Positions 54,164 through 63,131 of a DNA stretch of 64,000 nucleotides are shown in pieces (the first letter of the stretch is position 1; each line of letters opens with the position of its first letter). Position numbers and translations under genes: made by a program. The notes below the pieces were generated by a model. The model was given only the letters and a program-made list of their open reading frames with translations. It searched no databases and was not told where the DNA came from. The DNA lies in NCBI RefSeq assembly GCF_002940685.1, contig NZ_PNFP01000010.1:186001-250000 (forward strand). Direction: 5' to 3'. Source of the DNA: Ensifer adhaerens. Lineage in GTDB: Bacteria > Pseudomonadota > Alphaproteobacteria > Rhizobiales > Rhizobiaceae.

Positions 54164-55546
54164 TCAGCCTTTGGATGGCTCCTTCCTCTCGACTGACAGA
54201 TAGACGGGCAGTGCCACGAGCAGCAGCAGCAGGCACCAGAGGCCTGCCTGAGGTCCGCTGCCGTAGACTGTCCAAAGCGAAAAGACGAAGGCGACCAGCG
54301 CGTAGGGCTTGTAGGGGCCAAGGCGGATGCCGGCCCACTCATTGTCCCGTGGACGCGTGAGTGCCAGGAACAGCGCGCCTTCGACAAGGCTGCAGAACAC
54401 GTAAGGCACCATGGCCGCCGTGGTCGAAAGGTCGACGGCGAAGCGATAGACGGCCATCAGCCCCGAAACGCCCGAGGTCTGCAGCACGAGAAGCGCCGAG
54501 GCGAGCAGCATCGAGACGACGATGCCCCATTGCGGCACGCCGCGGCCGGAGAGGCGACCGAAAACCGGCGGGAACAATCCATCGCGGGCCGCCGCCATCG
54601 GCACCTGTGCCATCAGCAGCGTCCAGCCGTTGAGTGCGCCGATCGACGAAAGCACGACGGCGGCCGCAACCAGCGTGCTTCCCCACCAGCCCCACATCAT
54701 GAAGGCCGCATCGGAGAAGGGAGCGGCGGAACGCGCAAGCGTCTCGCGCGGGACTGTCCCCATCACGACAAGCGTGCCGAGGATGAAGATCAGGCCGCAG
54801 CAGAGCGTGCCGAGCACCGTCGCCCGCGGGATCGTGCGCTTGGGATCATCGACATCGCCGGCCGGCACGGTCGCCGATTCTATCCCGAGGAAAGCGAACA
54901 TTGTCAGCGGCGCGGTCGCCGAGATCAGACCGAGGATGGAAAGGCCGCTCGGGTTGACGGGGGTCAGGTTCTGCGGCTCGACCCAGAAGAGGCCGAGGAG
55001 GGCAATCGCGATGAAGGGCACGAGCTTCAGGCCGACGGTCACGATCTGGAAACGGCCGGCGCTGCTGACGCCGAACATGTTGATGGCGGCCACCAGCCAC
55101 ATGGCGGCGAGCGAAACCGCTGTGAAGCCGCCCGGAACATGCCGCAGATGCGGGAAGAACACGCCGAGATAGCCGGTGAAGGCCATGGCGATCGCCGGAA
55201 GAGAGGCCCAGATCGAAATCCAGTAGGCCCAGGCGACCAGAAAGCCCGCGAACGGCCCGAAGGCCATGCGGCTATAGGCATAGGGGCCACCGGTGGCGGG
55301 CCTGACGCTGGCGAGCCTGGAGAAGACGAGGCCGAGGCACATGGCTGCGACCGCCATGCCGATCCAGCCGACGAGAGCGGCGGCGCCATAGGGCGCGAGA
55401 GCTGCGGGCGAGAGGTAGAAGCCGGAGCCGATGATGTTGCCGACGACGAGCGCGGAGCAGGCCCAGATGCCGAGGCTCGGCCGTACGGTCGCTTCGGGGG
55501 TGGTCTGCGCAGTCCTGCCTGAGGTTGCATCAAGCGGCTTCGTCAT
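54164..55546 (-). CDS. APC family amino acid permease (second exchanger)
   Basis: A 460-residue, 12-helix transporter of the same APC subfamily as the one at 50219 (VVGNIIGSGFYLSPAALAPYG with the GSG motif, FAFLGIESATVPAGDV in helix 6). It is the first gene of the antiporter-decarboxylase-antiporter unit, with 56 bp to the decarboxylase. Two different exchangers suggest either uptake and exchange functions or two substrates. A ribosome site at the ATG 55546 is weak. The 290 bp upstream hold no gene that I can support. Confidence 0.87.
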   Translation of the reverse strand: MTKPLDATSGRTAQTTPEATVRPSLGIWACSALVVGNIIGSGFYLSPAALAPYGAAALVGWIGMAVAAMCLGLVFSRLASVRPATGGPYAYSRMAFGPFAGFLVAWAYWISIWASLPAIAMAFTGYLGVFFPHLRHVPGGFTAVSLAAMWLVAAINMFGVSSAGRFQIVTVGLKLVPFIAIALLGLFWVEPQNLTPVNPSGLSILGLISATAPLTMFAFLGIESATVPAGDVDDPKRTIPRATVLGTLCCGLIFILGTLVVMGTVPRETLARSAAPFSDAAFMMWGWWGSTLVAAAVVLSSIGALNGWTLLMAQVPMAAARDGLFPPVFGRLSGRGVPQWGIVVSMLLASALLVLQTSGVSGLMAVYRFAVDLSTTAAMVPYVFCSLVEGALFLALTRPRDNEWAGIRLGPYKPYALVAFVFSLWTVYGSGPQAGLWCLLLLLVALPVYLSVERKEPSKG

Positions 55547-55836
55547 GGATGGGGATGCTCCCTTGCCAAAGACGAGGCGAACTTATGAACTGTTTCTTAT
55601 GGTTGCAACTGCTTTATTTCACTCGACTATCAGTCGCCACGCTGGCTCCATGTGCTCATGCGGAAAGCCGCATTCGGAACATAGCTTCACGACCGACCGC
55701 GAAGGCTGGCGTTGCAGGCTTCTCATGAAACTATTCCATTTTTGCGATGCCGTTTTGCCGCCGATGGAGGTAGGGTCGCCTGCGACGAAATGACTGCTTC
55801 GCGACCGGGGCGATCGGCGGGGGAAATGACGAAAAA

Positions 55837-56895
55837 ATGACAAATATCAATCGCTTGCGGCTTCGGGACCTCGGTTTCCGGCCGGGTGTTTACGAGCCGG
55901 GTCCGCTCAACGCGATTACCGATGTCTCGGGCGTCGCCGTCGGCCACGCCACCGTCTTCGACGCGGACCGAATCCGCACCGGCGCGACCGCCATCCTGCC
56001 GCATGACGGCAACCTCTTTCAGGACAAGGTGCCGGCCGGATTCGCCGTGCTCAACGGCTTCGGCAAGTTCGCGGGCTCGACCCAGGTCGAGGAGCTCGGT
56101 GAGCTGGAAACGCCCATCGTTCTCACCAATACGCTGGCGACCGGGCGCGCCATCGAGGCGATCAATCGCTGGACCCTGGCGCAGCCGGGAAACGAGAAGG
56201 TCGTGTCGCTGAACGCGGTCGTCGGTGAGACCAACGATTCCCGCCTCAACGACATCCGCGCCGGTCGACCGACGGTCGACGAGATCGGCGCCGCGCTTGC
56301 CGCCGCGAAGGCCGGTGCCGTGGAAGAGGGGGCTGTCGGTGCCGGAACCGGCACGGTTGCCTTCGGCCTCAAGGGCGGCATCGGCACGAGCTCGCGTCTC
56401 GTGAAGGCGGCAGGCGCGGTCTTCACCCTCGGCGTGCTCGTCCAATCCAACTATGGCGGGCGGCTCAGTGTCTGCGGCCGCGCCTATGAGGCGCCGGCGA
56501 CACACGATCGCGACGGTTCGATCGTCATCGTGGTCGCGACCGACGCGCCGCTTTCGGCTCGCAATCTCAAGCGTCTCGCCGAGCGCGCCTTCGGCGGCCT
56601 TGCCCGCACGGGGGCGGCACTCAGCAACGGCTCCGGCGACTACGCGCTTGCCTTCTCGACGGCCCCAGCCGTCCGCCGCACCAAGGCACGGCGGGCCGCG
56701 ATCACCGATTTCCCCGACCTCCCGAACGACCTGATGTCGCCGCTGTTCGAAGCGGCGATCGAGGCGACCGAGGAGGCGATCCTCAATTCGCTGACCATGG
56801 CGTGCACGACGCAGGGCTTCAACGCCGCGAACGGCAAGCCGAGCACGGTCGAGGCGATCTCGCTCGAACGGCTTCGCGCGCTTAGCGAACACTGA
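55837..56895 (+). CDS. P1 family aminopeptidase (DmpA/BapA type)
   Basis: A 352-residue self-processing N-terminal-nucleophile hydrolase. Marks are NAITDVSGVAVGHATV at the start, VVGETNDSRLNDI and the cleavage region DG-SIVIVVATDAPL, where G227/S228 would be cut so that S228 becomes the nucleophile; this gives chains of 227 and 125 residues, like DmpA. Family members release D- or L-alanine, glycine or beta-amino acids from peptide N-termini. No signal peptide is seen. A D-amino-acid aminotransferase gene follows after 68 bp, supporting a D-amino-acid role. A four-codon frame overlaps its start and may couple translation. Confidence 0.9.
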   Translation: MTNINRLRLRDLGFRPGVYEPGPLNAITDVSGVAVGHATVFDADRIRTGATAILPHDGNLFQDKVPAGFAVLNGFGKFAGSTQVEELGELETPIVLTNTLATGRAIEAINRWTLAQPGNEKVVSLNAVVGETNDSRLNDIRAGRPTVDEIGAALAAAKAGAVEEGAVGAGTGTVAFGLKGGIGTSSRLVKAAGAVFTLGVLVQSNYGGRLSVCGRAYEAPATHDRDGSIVIVVATDAPLSARNLKRLAERAFGGLARTGAALSNGSGDYALAFSTAPAVRRTKARRAAITDFPDLPNDLMSPLFEAAIEATEEAILNSLTMACTTQGFNAANGKPSTVEAISLERLRALSEH

Positions 56896-56963
56896 ACTTG
56901 CGCTCGTGGATCGCAGTCGCTGTCCATAAGCTTATGCCAAAAGCCAACGTCCACGGAGCCCAT

Positions 56964-57830
56964 ATGTCCCAGTCGCCCATCCGCATCGTCTATCTCAACG
57001 GCGAGTTCCTGCCGGAGAACGAGGCCCGCCTCTCGATCTTCGATCGCGGCTTCCTCTTCGGCGACGGCATCTACGAGGTCACCGCCGTGCTCGACGGCAA
57101 GCTGATCGACAGCGCATCGCACATGGCGCGGCTGGAACGCTCGGCGCGTGAAATCGATGTGCCGCTGCCCGTATCGACCGACGAGATCGTTGCCATCGAG
57201 AAGCGGCTGGTCGAAGAGAACGGCCTTGTCGAGGGCATGGTCTATCTGCAGCTCACCCGCGGCGCCGAGGACCGCAATTTCCTGTTTTCCGAGGATATCA
57301 AGCCCACACTGGTGCTCTTCACCCAGGCCAAGACACTGGTGAACGTGCCCGCCGCCACAAAGGGCCTTTCGGTCAAGACCGTGCCCGACCAGCGCTGGGA
57401 GCGCCGCGACATCAAGAGCGTGTGCCTGCTGCCGCAGGTGATCGCCAAGCGCATCGCCAAGGAGGCGGGCTGCGACGAGGCCTGGATGATCGAGGACGGG
57501 TTCGTGACCGAAGGCGCGTCCTCCACCGCCTATATCGTCACCGCGGACAACCGTATCGTCACGCGAGGCAACAGCCATAAGACGCTGCCGGGCTGCACGC
57601 GGCTTGCCGCGCTGGCGCTGGCGCGCGAGCAGGGAATGACGCTCGAAGAGCGCCCTTTCACCCTCGACGAGGCGTTGAACGCCCGCGAAGCCTGCCTCAC
57701 CAGCGCCTCGAATTTCGTTGCGCCGATCACCCGCATCGACGGCAAGCCCGTTGGAAGCGGCGAGCCGGGGCCGGTCGTCAAACGTCTGCGTGAACTCTAT
57801 CTGGAGCACGCGCGGCGGACGGCGATCTAG
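56964..57830 (+). CDS. D-amino acid aminotransferase (fold type IV)
   Basis: A 288-residue PLP enzyme of the class IV aminotransferases. FDRGFLFGDGIYEV at residues 26-39, the PLP lysine K151 in RDIKSVCLLPQV, and the phosphate-binding ASSTAYIV and RTRLAA-like region (LPGCTRLAALAL) match D-alanine aminotransferase. It interconverts D-amino acids and keto acids, such as D-alanine and pyruvate. The ATG at 56964 follows GGAG. It is downstream of the DmpA-type peptidase gene and shares its stop position (CTAG) with the convergent ECF41 gene. Confidence 0.88.
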   Translation: MSQSPIRIVYLNGEFLPENEARLSIFDRGFLFGDGIYEVTAVLDGKLIDSASHMARLERSAREIDVPLPVSTDEIVAIEKRLVEENGLVEGMVYLQLTRGAEDRNFLFSEDIKPTLVLFTQAKTLVNVPAATKGLSVKTVPDQRWERRDIKSVCLLPQVIAKRIAKEAGCDEAWMIEDGFVTEGASSTAYIVTADNRIVTRGNSHKTLPGCTRLAALALAREQGMTLEERPFTLDEALNAREACLTSASNFVAPITRIDGKPVGSGEPGPVVKRLRELYLEHARRTAI

Positions 57831-58687
57831 TGCAGGTGCTTAAGCTTGTCGGGATTTCGAACGATGTAAATTGCCGTAATGCTGTCCCCCTGGATATCCA
57901 AGGCTGTCGTCGAGAATTCGCCGTCGGCCTCTTGTGTGATGAACCCAGGTAGTCCGCAAATGAAAGCGAGACGAACAAGTCGCGATTCATTTACTCCGAA
58001 CAGCCTCGCGAGTTCGGCCTGAAGCTTCATAACCGCTTCGTGTCCCACGATGGGCGCTGCTGCTGCAGGGCGCTTACCACCACCGTCTGCATGTACGCTC
58101 ACGTCGGCGGCGAGCATTTCCCGGAGCGCTGTTAAATCGCCGCTGCGGGAAGCGGTATAGAATGCCTGCGCGATCTCAAGGCCGCGCTGCTTCTCAACCT
58201 GAAATCGCGGCCGAGCCTCGCGGATATGCCTACGACCGCGCGCCGCGAGTTGCCGGCAGGCCGCGATGTCTCGTTCGAGAGTTTGTGCAATCTCATCGAA
58301 AGCGAGGCCGAAGACATCGTGCAGCAAGAACGCTGCACGTTCGAGCGGCGTGAGCCGCTCAAGAGCCAACATAAGCGGGAGCGTGACGTCGTCCTCTTCG
58401 TTGTCGCCAACGATCGGGTCAGGAAGCCAAGGTCCGAGGTAAGTCTCGCGCTGGCGGCGTGCGGATCTAAGCTGGTCCAGGCAGAGCCGTGTGACTGTCC
58501 GGCGCATAAAGGCTTCGGGCTCGCGAATATCGCTGCGGTCGATCGCAATCCAGCGAGCGAACGCTTCTTGCACGATGTCCTGCGCATCATGGACTGAGCC
58601 GAGCATGCGATATGCAACGCGGACGAGTTTGGGATGCAGCAGCTTAAATGTCGCTGCCGCATCCGCAATATTTCCAATCGCGCTCAA
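57827..58687 (-). CDS. ECF41-type sigma factor with SnoaL-like C-terminal domain
   Basis: A 286-residue sigma factor. Regions 2 and 4 (residues 10-160) are followed by an NTF2/SnoaL-like extension. All three ECF41 signature motifs are present: WLPDP at 87-91 (usual WLPEP), DGGGK at 201-205 and NPDKL at 278-282. In this family the extension, rather than an anti-sigma factor, modulates activity. Translation starts at a TTG overlapping the stop of the carboxymuconolactone-decarboxylase-like gene (TTGA). The partner gene and its promoter (59187-59213) fit the typical ECF41 unit. Stimulus unknown. Confidence 0.92.
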   Translation of the reverse strand: MSAIGNIADAAATFKLLHPKLVRVAYRMLGSVHDAQDIVQEAFARWIAIDRSDIREPEAFMRRTVTRLCLDQLRSARRQRETYLGPWLPDPIVGDNEEDDVTLPLMLALERLTPLERAAFLLHDVFGLAFDEIAQTLERDIAACRQLAARGRRHIREARPRFQVEKQRGLEIAQAFYTASRSGDLTALREMLAADVSVHADGGGKRPAAAAPIVGHEAVMKLQAELARLFGVNESRLVRLAFICGLPGFITQEADGEFSTTALDIQGDSITAIYIVRNPDKLKHLH

Positions 58688-59154
58688 GCGGCGGCGGCCG
58701 TTTGAGCCTTCAGTGCGGCCGGATCAGCCCAGCCGCCGAAGCCGACGGCGATGCGGTTCCAGCCGTTGATGACGATGATCGTCATCGTGAGGACCACCTG
58801 CTCCTCGTCCGAGAAGTGCTTCTTCAATTCCTCATAGGCTTCCACGTGGGTATGGCCCTCGGAGAGCCGAGTGAGCGCTTCCGTCCAGCCCAACGCGGCA
58901 CGTTCCCGTTCGCTGTAGCAGGGTGCATCACGCCAGGCAGCAACAAGGTTGATGCGTTGTTCGGTTTCACCGTTCTGGCGAGCCATGTACGTATGGATGT
59001 TGATGCAATTGGCGCAGCCATTGATCTGCGACGCGCGGATTTTGATGAGTTCCGCGAGGTCGGGATCAGCCTTTTCGATGAGGCTGACTGAGCTGCCGTA
59101 CCACTGTTTCATCAGCGTAGGGGCGGCAGCAAGGGGATCGAGTCTTACGGTCAT
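58684..59154 (-). CDS. Carboxymuconolactone decarboxylase / AhpD-like protein
   Basis: A 156-residue all-helical protein with the AhpD-type motif GCANCINIHT (C47, C50, H54), which is the redox-active site in peroxidase-linked family members. Such genes are the standard partner of ECF41 sigma factors; a role in antioxidant defence is likely but the substrate is unknown. The ATG at 59154 follows AGGA. An exact ECF41-type promoter precedes it, so it and the sigma gene form an autoregulated operon. Confidence 0.9.
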   Translation of the reverse strand: MTVRLDPLAAAPTLMKQWYGSSVSLIEKADPDLAELIKIRASQINGCANCINIHTYMARQNGETEQRINLVAAWRDAPCYSERERAALGWTEALTRLSEGHTHVEAYEELKKHFSDEEQVVLTMTIIVINGWNRIAVGFGGWADPAALKAQTAAAA

Positions 59155-59186
59155 TGCGCGTTCCTTTTTGGTTTCCGCAATGTCAT

Positions 59187-59213
59187 GACGATTGAGCCGC
59201 GCCGAAAGTGACA
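59187..59213 (-). promoter_or_regulatory. ECF41-type promoter
   Basis: On the leftward strand TGTCACT (59213-59207) and CGTC (59190-59187) are separated by exactly 16 bases, matching the TGTCACA-N16-CGTC consensus described for ECF41 sigma factors. It is about 33 bases before the ATG of the AhpD-like gene. Confidence 0.75.
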
Positions 59214-59289
59214 TCCGGCCAGAAGAAACTCACCGATACTTAGGTTCGGGATCGTTCGCAGTTCGTCCTTGCGAGTCTGGGCTATCCGC

Positions 59290-60195
59290 TCAGGCAATTG
59301 CCTCCAGGCTCTGCCAGACGCGGCCGACGACGGGGCGGCGATTATCCTTGGCGCGATAGAGCCGGATCTCGACGCTGACGTCCCAGCGCGGTTCGGCGGC
59401 TCTCACCAGCGCGCCCTTTGCGAGTTCGTTCGTCATCAGGCTCTCGGGAACCCAGGCGATGCCCCAGCCGGCCTCTGCCATGGCTTTCAGCCCGACCGAC
59501 ATGCTGCCTTCGTGCACCCTTTGCGCCGGCGGCAGGTCGGGGCCTATCAACTCCTCGAGGAGTTGGCCGAAGAACGAGGACTTTTCGTAGCTCAGATGCG
59601 CAAAGGGCTTCGCTCCGCCTTCGAGCAGATGCATGGGCGCACCTGTCTCGCTCGCGGCCGAGATGGGGAGGATACGCTCGTGCCCGAGCACGCGGTGTTC
59701 GAAGGCCTCGGGGTCGAGCAGGTGCGGGACCTGGGTGTGTGCATAGGTGAGCAGGAAGTCGCATTCGCCGTCGACCAGCGAGTTGAGGTTTTCCTCCATG
59801 CTGCCGGAGTCCGGGCGAAGCCGTGAGAAGAGCGGGCCGGCCTTGGCGTTGACGCGGCTCATCCACGCCGGAAAGAAGGTGAAGGAAAGCGTGTGCAGCG
59901 CCGTCAGCTTGATGGTGCGGGCATCGGAGCCCTCCTCCTGCTGCAAGTTGCGCCGCGCCTGATAGAGCTGCTTCAGCGTTTCCTGCGCCACCGGCACGAA
60001 TTTCGCGCCCGCCTCTGTAAGGCGCGAGGGATAGGTCGCCCGGTCGACGAGCGTTGCCCCGAGCCAGGCCTCGAGCTGCCGGATGCGGCGGCTGAAGGCG
60101 GATTGGGTCACGTGCCGCTCGTCCGCCGCCTTGGAAAAGTTCAGCGTGCTGGCAAGCGCCAGAAAGTCCTCAAGCCATTTGATTTCCACGGGCAT
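59290..60195 (-). CDS. LysR family transcriptional regulator
   Basis: A 301-residue regulator with N-terminal helix-turn-helix (FLALASTLNFSKAADERHVTQSAFSRRI, residues 9-38) and a LysR substrate domain. The ATG at 60195 follows GGAG; ten further upstream codons are disfavoured. It lies 82 bp downstream of, and co-directional with, the S12 D-aminopeptidase gene. It may regulate the D-peptide genes around it. Effector unknown. It resembles the hypothetical-regulator branch of LysR proteins acting on peptidase genes, which I cannot verify. Confidence 0.88.
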   Translation of the reverse strand: MPVEIKWLEDFLALASTLNFSKAADERHVTQSAFSRRIRQLEAWLGATLVDRATYPSRLTEAGAKFVPVAQETLKQLYQARRNLQQEEGSDARTIKLTALHTLSFTFFPAWMSRVNAKAGPLFSRLRPDSGSMEENLNSLVDGECDFLLTYAHTQVPHLLDPEAFEHRVLGHERILPISAASETGAPMHLLEGGAKPFAHLSYEKSSFFGQLLEELIGPDLPPAQRVHEGSMSVGLKAMAEAGWGIAWVPESLMTNELAKGALVRAAEPRWDVSVEIRLYRAKDNRRPVVGRVWQSLEAIA

Positions 60196-60277
60196 GCACT
60201 CCAGAAGTCCGGTCCGCACAGCCATTCGCCGGGGAACGGGCTTCTTTGCGGCAGCGCCCGCGCGTCATCAAGAAAAA

Positions 60278-61798
60278 TCAGGCGTGGCGACGATATTCGA
60301 TCATGCGAGCGCGGCTCGACACCAGTTCGAGCCGATCGGGACCAAGCTGATGCAGGCAGACGCGCTTGACCCAGGGGCCGTCGTTCAGTGTGAACAGGAA
60401 ACGACCGTTGCCGAGTGCCGTCAGCCTCATGGTCTGGCGGGTGGGGCCGATGCCCATCAAGACCGCACCATCCTCGATGGTGAACTCCGCGCCTTCGGCC
60501 GAGCGCCAGACACCGGACAGAGCCGTCGGCACCGGCCCGTCGGTGACGGCCGGAAGGAAACGCCGTGCAGCATGGCCGACTTCGCCGGCAAGGGCCGGGC
60601 CGTCGCGATGCAGCCGGAGGGGGGATGAGGCGGAGCGAGACGAGGCCCGGCCGTCGCCGTCGTCATAGAGCGTCTCCTCGGCGTCGAGATAGGTGCAGGT
60701 GCTGCCTTTGACCTCGATCCACCAGGGACCGCTCTCCGTCACGTAGAGGCCGTCGCCGAGGCCGGTAGCCGGGGTCGGCAACGGAAGTCCGGTGAGCGTC
60801 GCCATGCTTTCGAGCGCGATCTTGTAGCCGTTGGTGTCCTCCCGGTTGGAGACGACGACGAAGCCGGCGCGGGTTTCGGGGTCGAGCAGGAAATAGCTCT
60901 TGTAGCCGGGGTGCGAGCCACCGTGACCGACGAATTCATGTCCGCCGAGAAAGGATTTGCGCAAGCCGAGGCCGTAGCCGGTCGGTCGACCGTCGGCAAG
61001 AAACCGGGTCGCCAGCAGTTTCTGCAAAAGACCGGCGAAACGGCCTTCGCCGCTGGCGAGCGCCTGCAGCCAGGTGGCAAGCGCGCGAGCGCTGCCGGTC
61101 AGGCTGCCCGAGGCGGAAATGTGCAGCCCGGCGGCCGAGAGCTGCCAGCTTTCGCCCGAGTGCCAATAACCGGGAACGAGGTCCTTCACCGGATCGTTCC
61201 AGACATCAGGTGCCTTCAGCGCGATGCCGAGCGGCCCGGCGATTTCCCTTTGGATGAAATCGTCGAAGCGAAAACCCTTGCGCTCCAGCGCCGCTTCGAC
61301 GAGGCGATAGCCGGTGTTCGAATAGGAGACCTCGGTGCCGGCTGTGAAATTCAGCCGCTCGAGCCGCGAGATGTAGTCGAGCAGCGGCCCAGCCTTGGTT
61401 TCCGTATAGACGGACAGGCCCAGCAGCGACAGGCATTCGCGGGTATCCGGCAGGCCACTACTCATGTCGAGCGCCTGTCCGACCGTCACCTCGGCGAGCG
61501 GCGAACGCAGTTCCGAAAGGTGCCGGCCGAGTGGATCGTCAAGACCAATGATGTCGGCATGTGCGAGCACCATCGCCGAGAAGACATGTTTGGTGAGGGA
61601 CGCATAACGCACGACGCTGTCGGCCGTGAACGGGGCGAACGTCGCGAGGCTCTCGACGCCGCCCGCATGCGAGAAGCGCAATCCGGATGCGTCGAAACCG
61701 ATGACGGCGCCTCCCGGCTCGTACGTCGCCCATGCTGCGGTCAGCCGCTTTGCGGTTGCTTCGGCGGCGTGCCAATCAAGCGTTGCCGGCTTCGTCAT
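60278..61798 (-). CDS. S12 family D-aminopeptidase / beta-lactamase-like serine hydrolase
   Basis: A 506-residue serine hydrolase with the penicillin-recognising triad: S67 and K70 (SLTK), Y159-S-N161 and H292-G-G (FVGHGGSHPG, in place of the KTG box). The C-terminal 150 residues add a beta-barrel-like domain (GLYVTESGPWWIEVKGSTC, ALSGVWRSAEGAEFTIEDG). This two-part layout and length match D-aminopeptidase DAP of Ochrobactrum (about 520). No signal peptide, so probably cytosolic. The ATG at 61798 is used, with GGAG upstream. It cleaves N-terminal D-residues if true DAP; other esterase or peptidase roles are possible. Confidence 0.85.
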   Translation of the reverse strand: MTKPATLDWHAAEATAKRLTAAWATYEPGGAVIGFDASGLRFSHAGGVESLATFAPFTADSVVRYASLTKHVFSAMVLAHADIIGLDDPLGRHLSELRSPLAEVTVGQALDMSSGLPDTRECLSLLGLSVYTETKAGPLLDYISRLERLNFTAGTEVSYSNTGYRLVEAALERKGFRFDDFIQREIAGPLGIALKAPDVWNDPVKDLVPGYWHSGESWQLSAAGLHISASGSLTGSARALATWLQALASGEGRFAGLLQKLLATRFLADGRPTGYGLGLRKSFLGGHEFVGHGGSHPGYKSYFLLDPETRAGFVVVSNREDTNGYKIALESMATLTGLPLPTPATGLGDGLYVTESGPWWIEVKGSTCTYLDAEETLYDDGDGRASSRSASSPLRLHRDGPALAGEVGHAARRFLPAVTDGPVPTALSGVWRSAEGAEFTIEDGAVLMGIGPTRQTMRLTALGNGRFLFTLNDGPWVKRVCLHQLGPDRLELVSSRARMIEYRRHA

Positions 61799-62039
61799 GT
61801 TCATTCTCCGTCCCGTTCGCGGAGCGTCCCCGCGCATTCTCCGACTAAGCACGACAGCCGGGCCGCCGCCAATTCCGATTCCGGCAGGGCCTATGCACGG
61901 TTTGCATTTGCCCGGCCGGCTCGCGCCGGGTTAGGGCAGCGGGGAAAAGGGGTGCGGTTCCCGTCTTCAGTGTCTATGGTCCGCCTGCGACTATTCATGA
62001 GTCGCGCGCAGGACAACAGGTTGAGAAAGCGATCCAGAA

Positions 62040-63080
62040 TTGGCGACGCAAGTGAAAATCCCGGTCTTTGACGGTCATAACGACGTGCTGTCGCGGCTCT
62101 GGCGCTCGCCGGGCGCAGCACCGGAACGCCGTTTCCTCGATGGCGTCGATACCGGGCATATCGATCTCGACAAGGCGGAGGCGGGCGGCCTTGCCGGCGG
62201 TCTCTGCGCCGTCTACGTGGCGTCGCCCGGTCTTGCCAAGGATGGCAGCGGCGAGTTCGCAACGCCCGACGAGGGTAGCGCACTCGAAGCGACCCTCGGC
62301 ATGGCGAGCCTGCTGATGCGGATCGAGCGCCAGTCGCAAGGGCGGCTGAAGATCTGCCGAAGTGCGGCCGATATCCGTGACGCCATGGCGAGCGGCGCCT
62401 TTGCCTCGGTGCTGCATATCGAGGGCATAGAGGCCGTCGGCGCCGATCTCGACGCGCTCCATGTGCTTCACGCCGCGGGCCTGCGCACGCTCGGCCCCGT
62501 CTGGAGCCGGCCGAACATCTTCGCCTATGGCGTTCCCTTCCGCTTTCCCTCCTCGCCCGATATCGGCCCGGGCCTCAGTGAGGCGGGCAAGGACCTGGTG
62601 CGCGCCTGCAACGAGCTGAAGATCATGCTCGATCTCTCGCACATGAACGAACAGGGCTTCTGGGATATTGCCGGGTTGTCGGAGGCGCCGCTCGTCGCCT
62701 CGCATTCCAACGTTCACGCGCTCTGCCCGCACAGCCGCAACCTGACGGACCGCCAGCTCGACGCGATCAGGGACACGGGCGGTCTCGCCGGCATCAATTT
62801 CGGCGTGCTGTTCCTGCGCTCGGATGGGGTCAAAAACCCGGATACGCCGTTGACGCTGCTTGCCGACCACATCGACTATATCGTCAATCGTATCGGCATC
62901 GAGCATGTCGCGCTCGGCTCGGACTTCGATGGCACGACGATCCCGGAGGCGATGCGCAGCGCGGCCGATTTGCCGCTGCTCGTCGAGCTTCTGCGTGACC
63001 GCGGCTACGACGACGCAGCACTTGCCAAGATCTGCCACGGCAACTGGATCCGCGTGCTGGAGACGACCTGGGGCGAATGA
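62040..63080 (+). CDS. Membrane-dipeptidase family protein (M19)
   Basis: A 346-residue zinc dipeptidase of family M19. Metal-binding motifs include DGHNDVLSR, LHIEGIEAVGAD, SHMNEQGFWD, VASHSNVHALCPHSRNL and GSDFDGTT. Family members hydrolyse dipeptides, often with a D-residue at the C-terminus. No signal peptide or anchor is seen. The start is a TTG at 62040; a GTG four codons later is possible. It is divergent from the D-aminopeptidase gene across 241 bp and fits a D-peptide degradation locus. Confidence 0.9.
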   Translation: MATQVKIPVFDGHNDVLSRLWRSPGAAPERRFLDGVDTGHIDLDKAEAGGLAGGLCAVYVASPGLAKDGSGEFATPDEGSALEATLGMASLLMRIERQSQGRLKICRSAADIRDAMASGAFASVLHIEGIEAVGADLDALHVLHAAGLRTLGPVWSRPNIFAYGVPFRFPSSPDIGPGLSEAGKDLVRACNELKIMLDLSHMNEQGFWDIAGLSEAPLVASHSNVHALCPHSRNLTDRQLDAIRDTGGLAGINFGVLFLRSDGVKNPDTPLTLLADHIDYIVNRIGIEHVALGSDFDGTTIPEAMRSAADLPLLVELLRDRGYDDAALAKICHGNWIRVLETTWGE

Positions 63081-63131
63081 GCCCGAGGTCGTTTCGGTCG
63101 AAGCGGGCGCGTTTTGCCGCGTCAGCCGCGG

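Noticed and set aside
55547-55836. A short minus-strand frame (55619-55843) containing CSECGFPHEH
   Set aside because: It suggests a zinc-ribbon remnant, but there is no start signal and the motif is isolated; chance is as likely.
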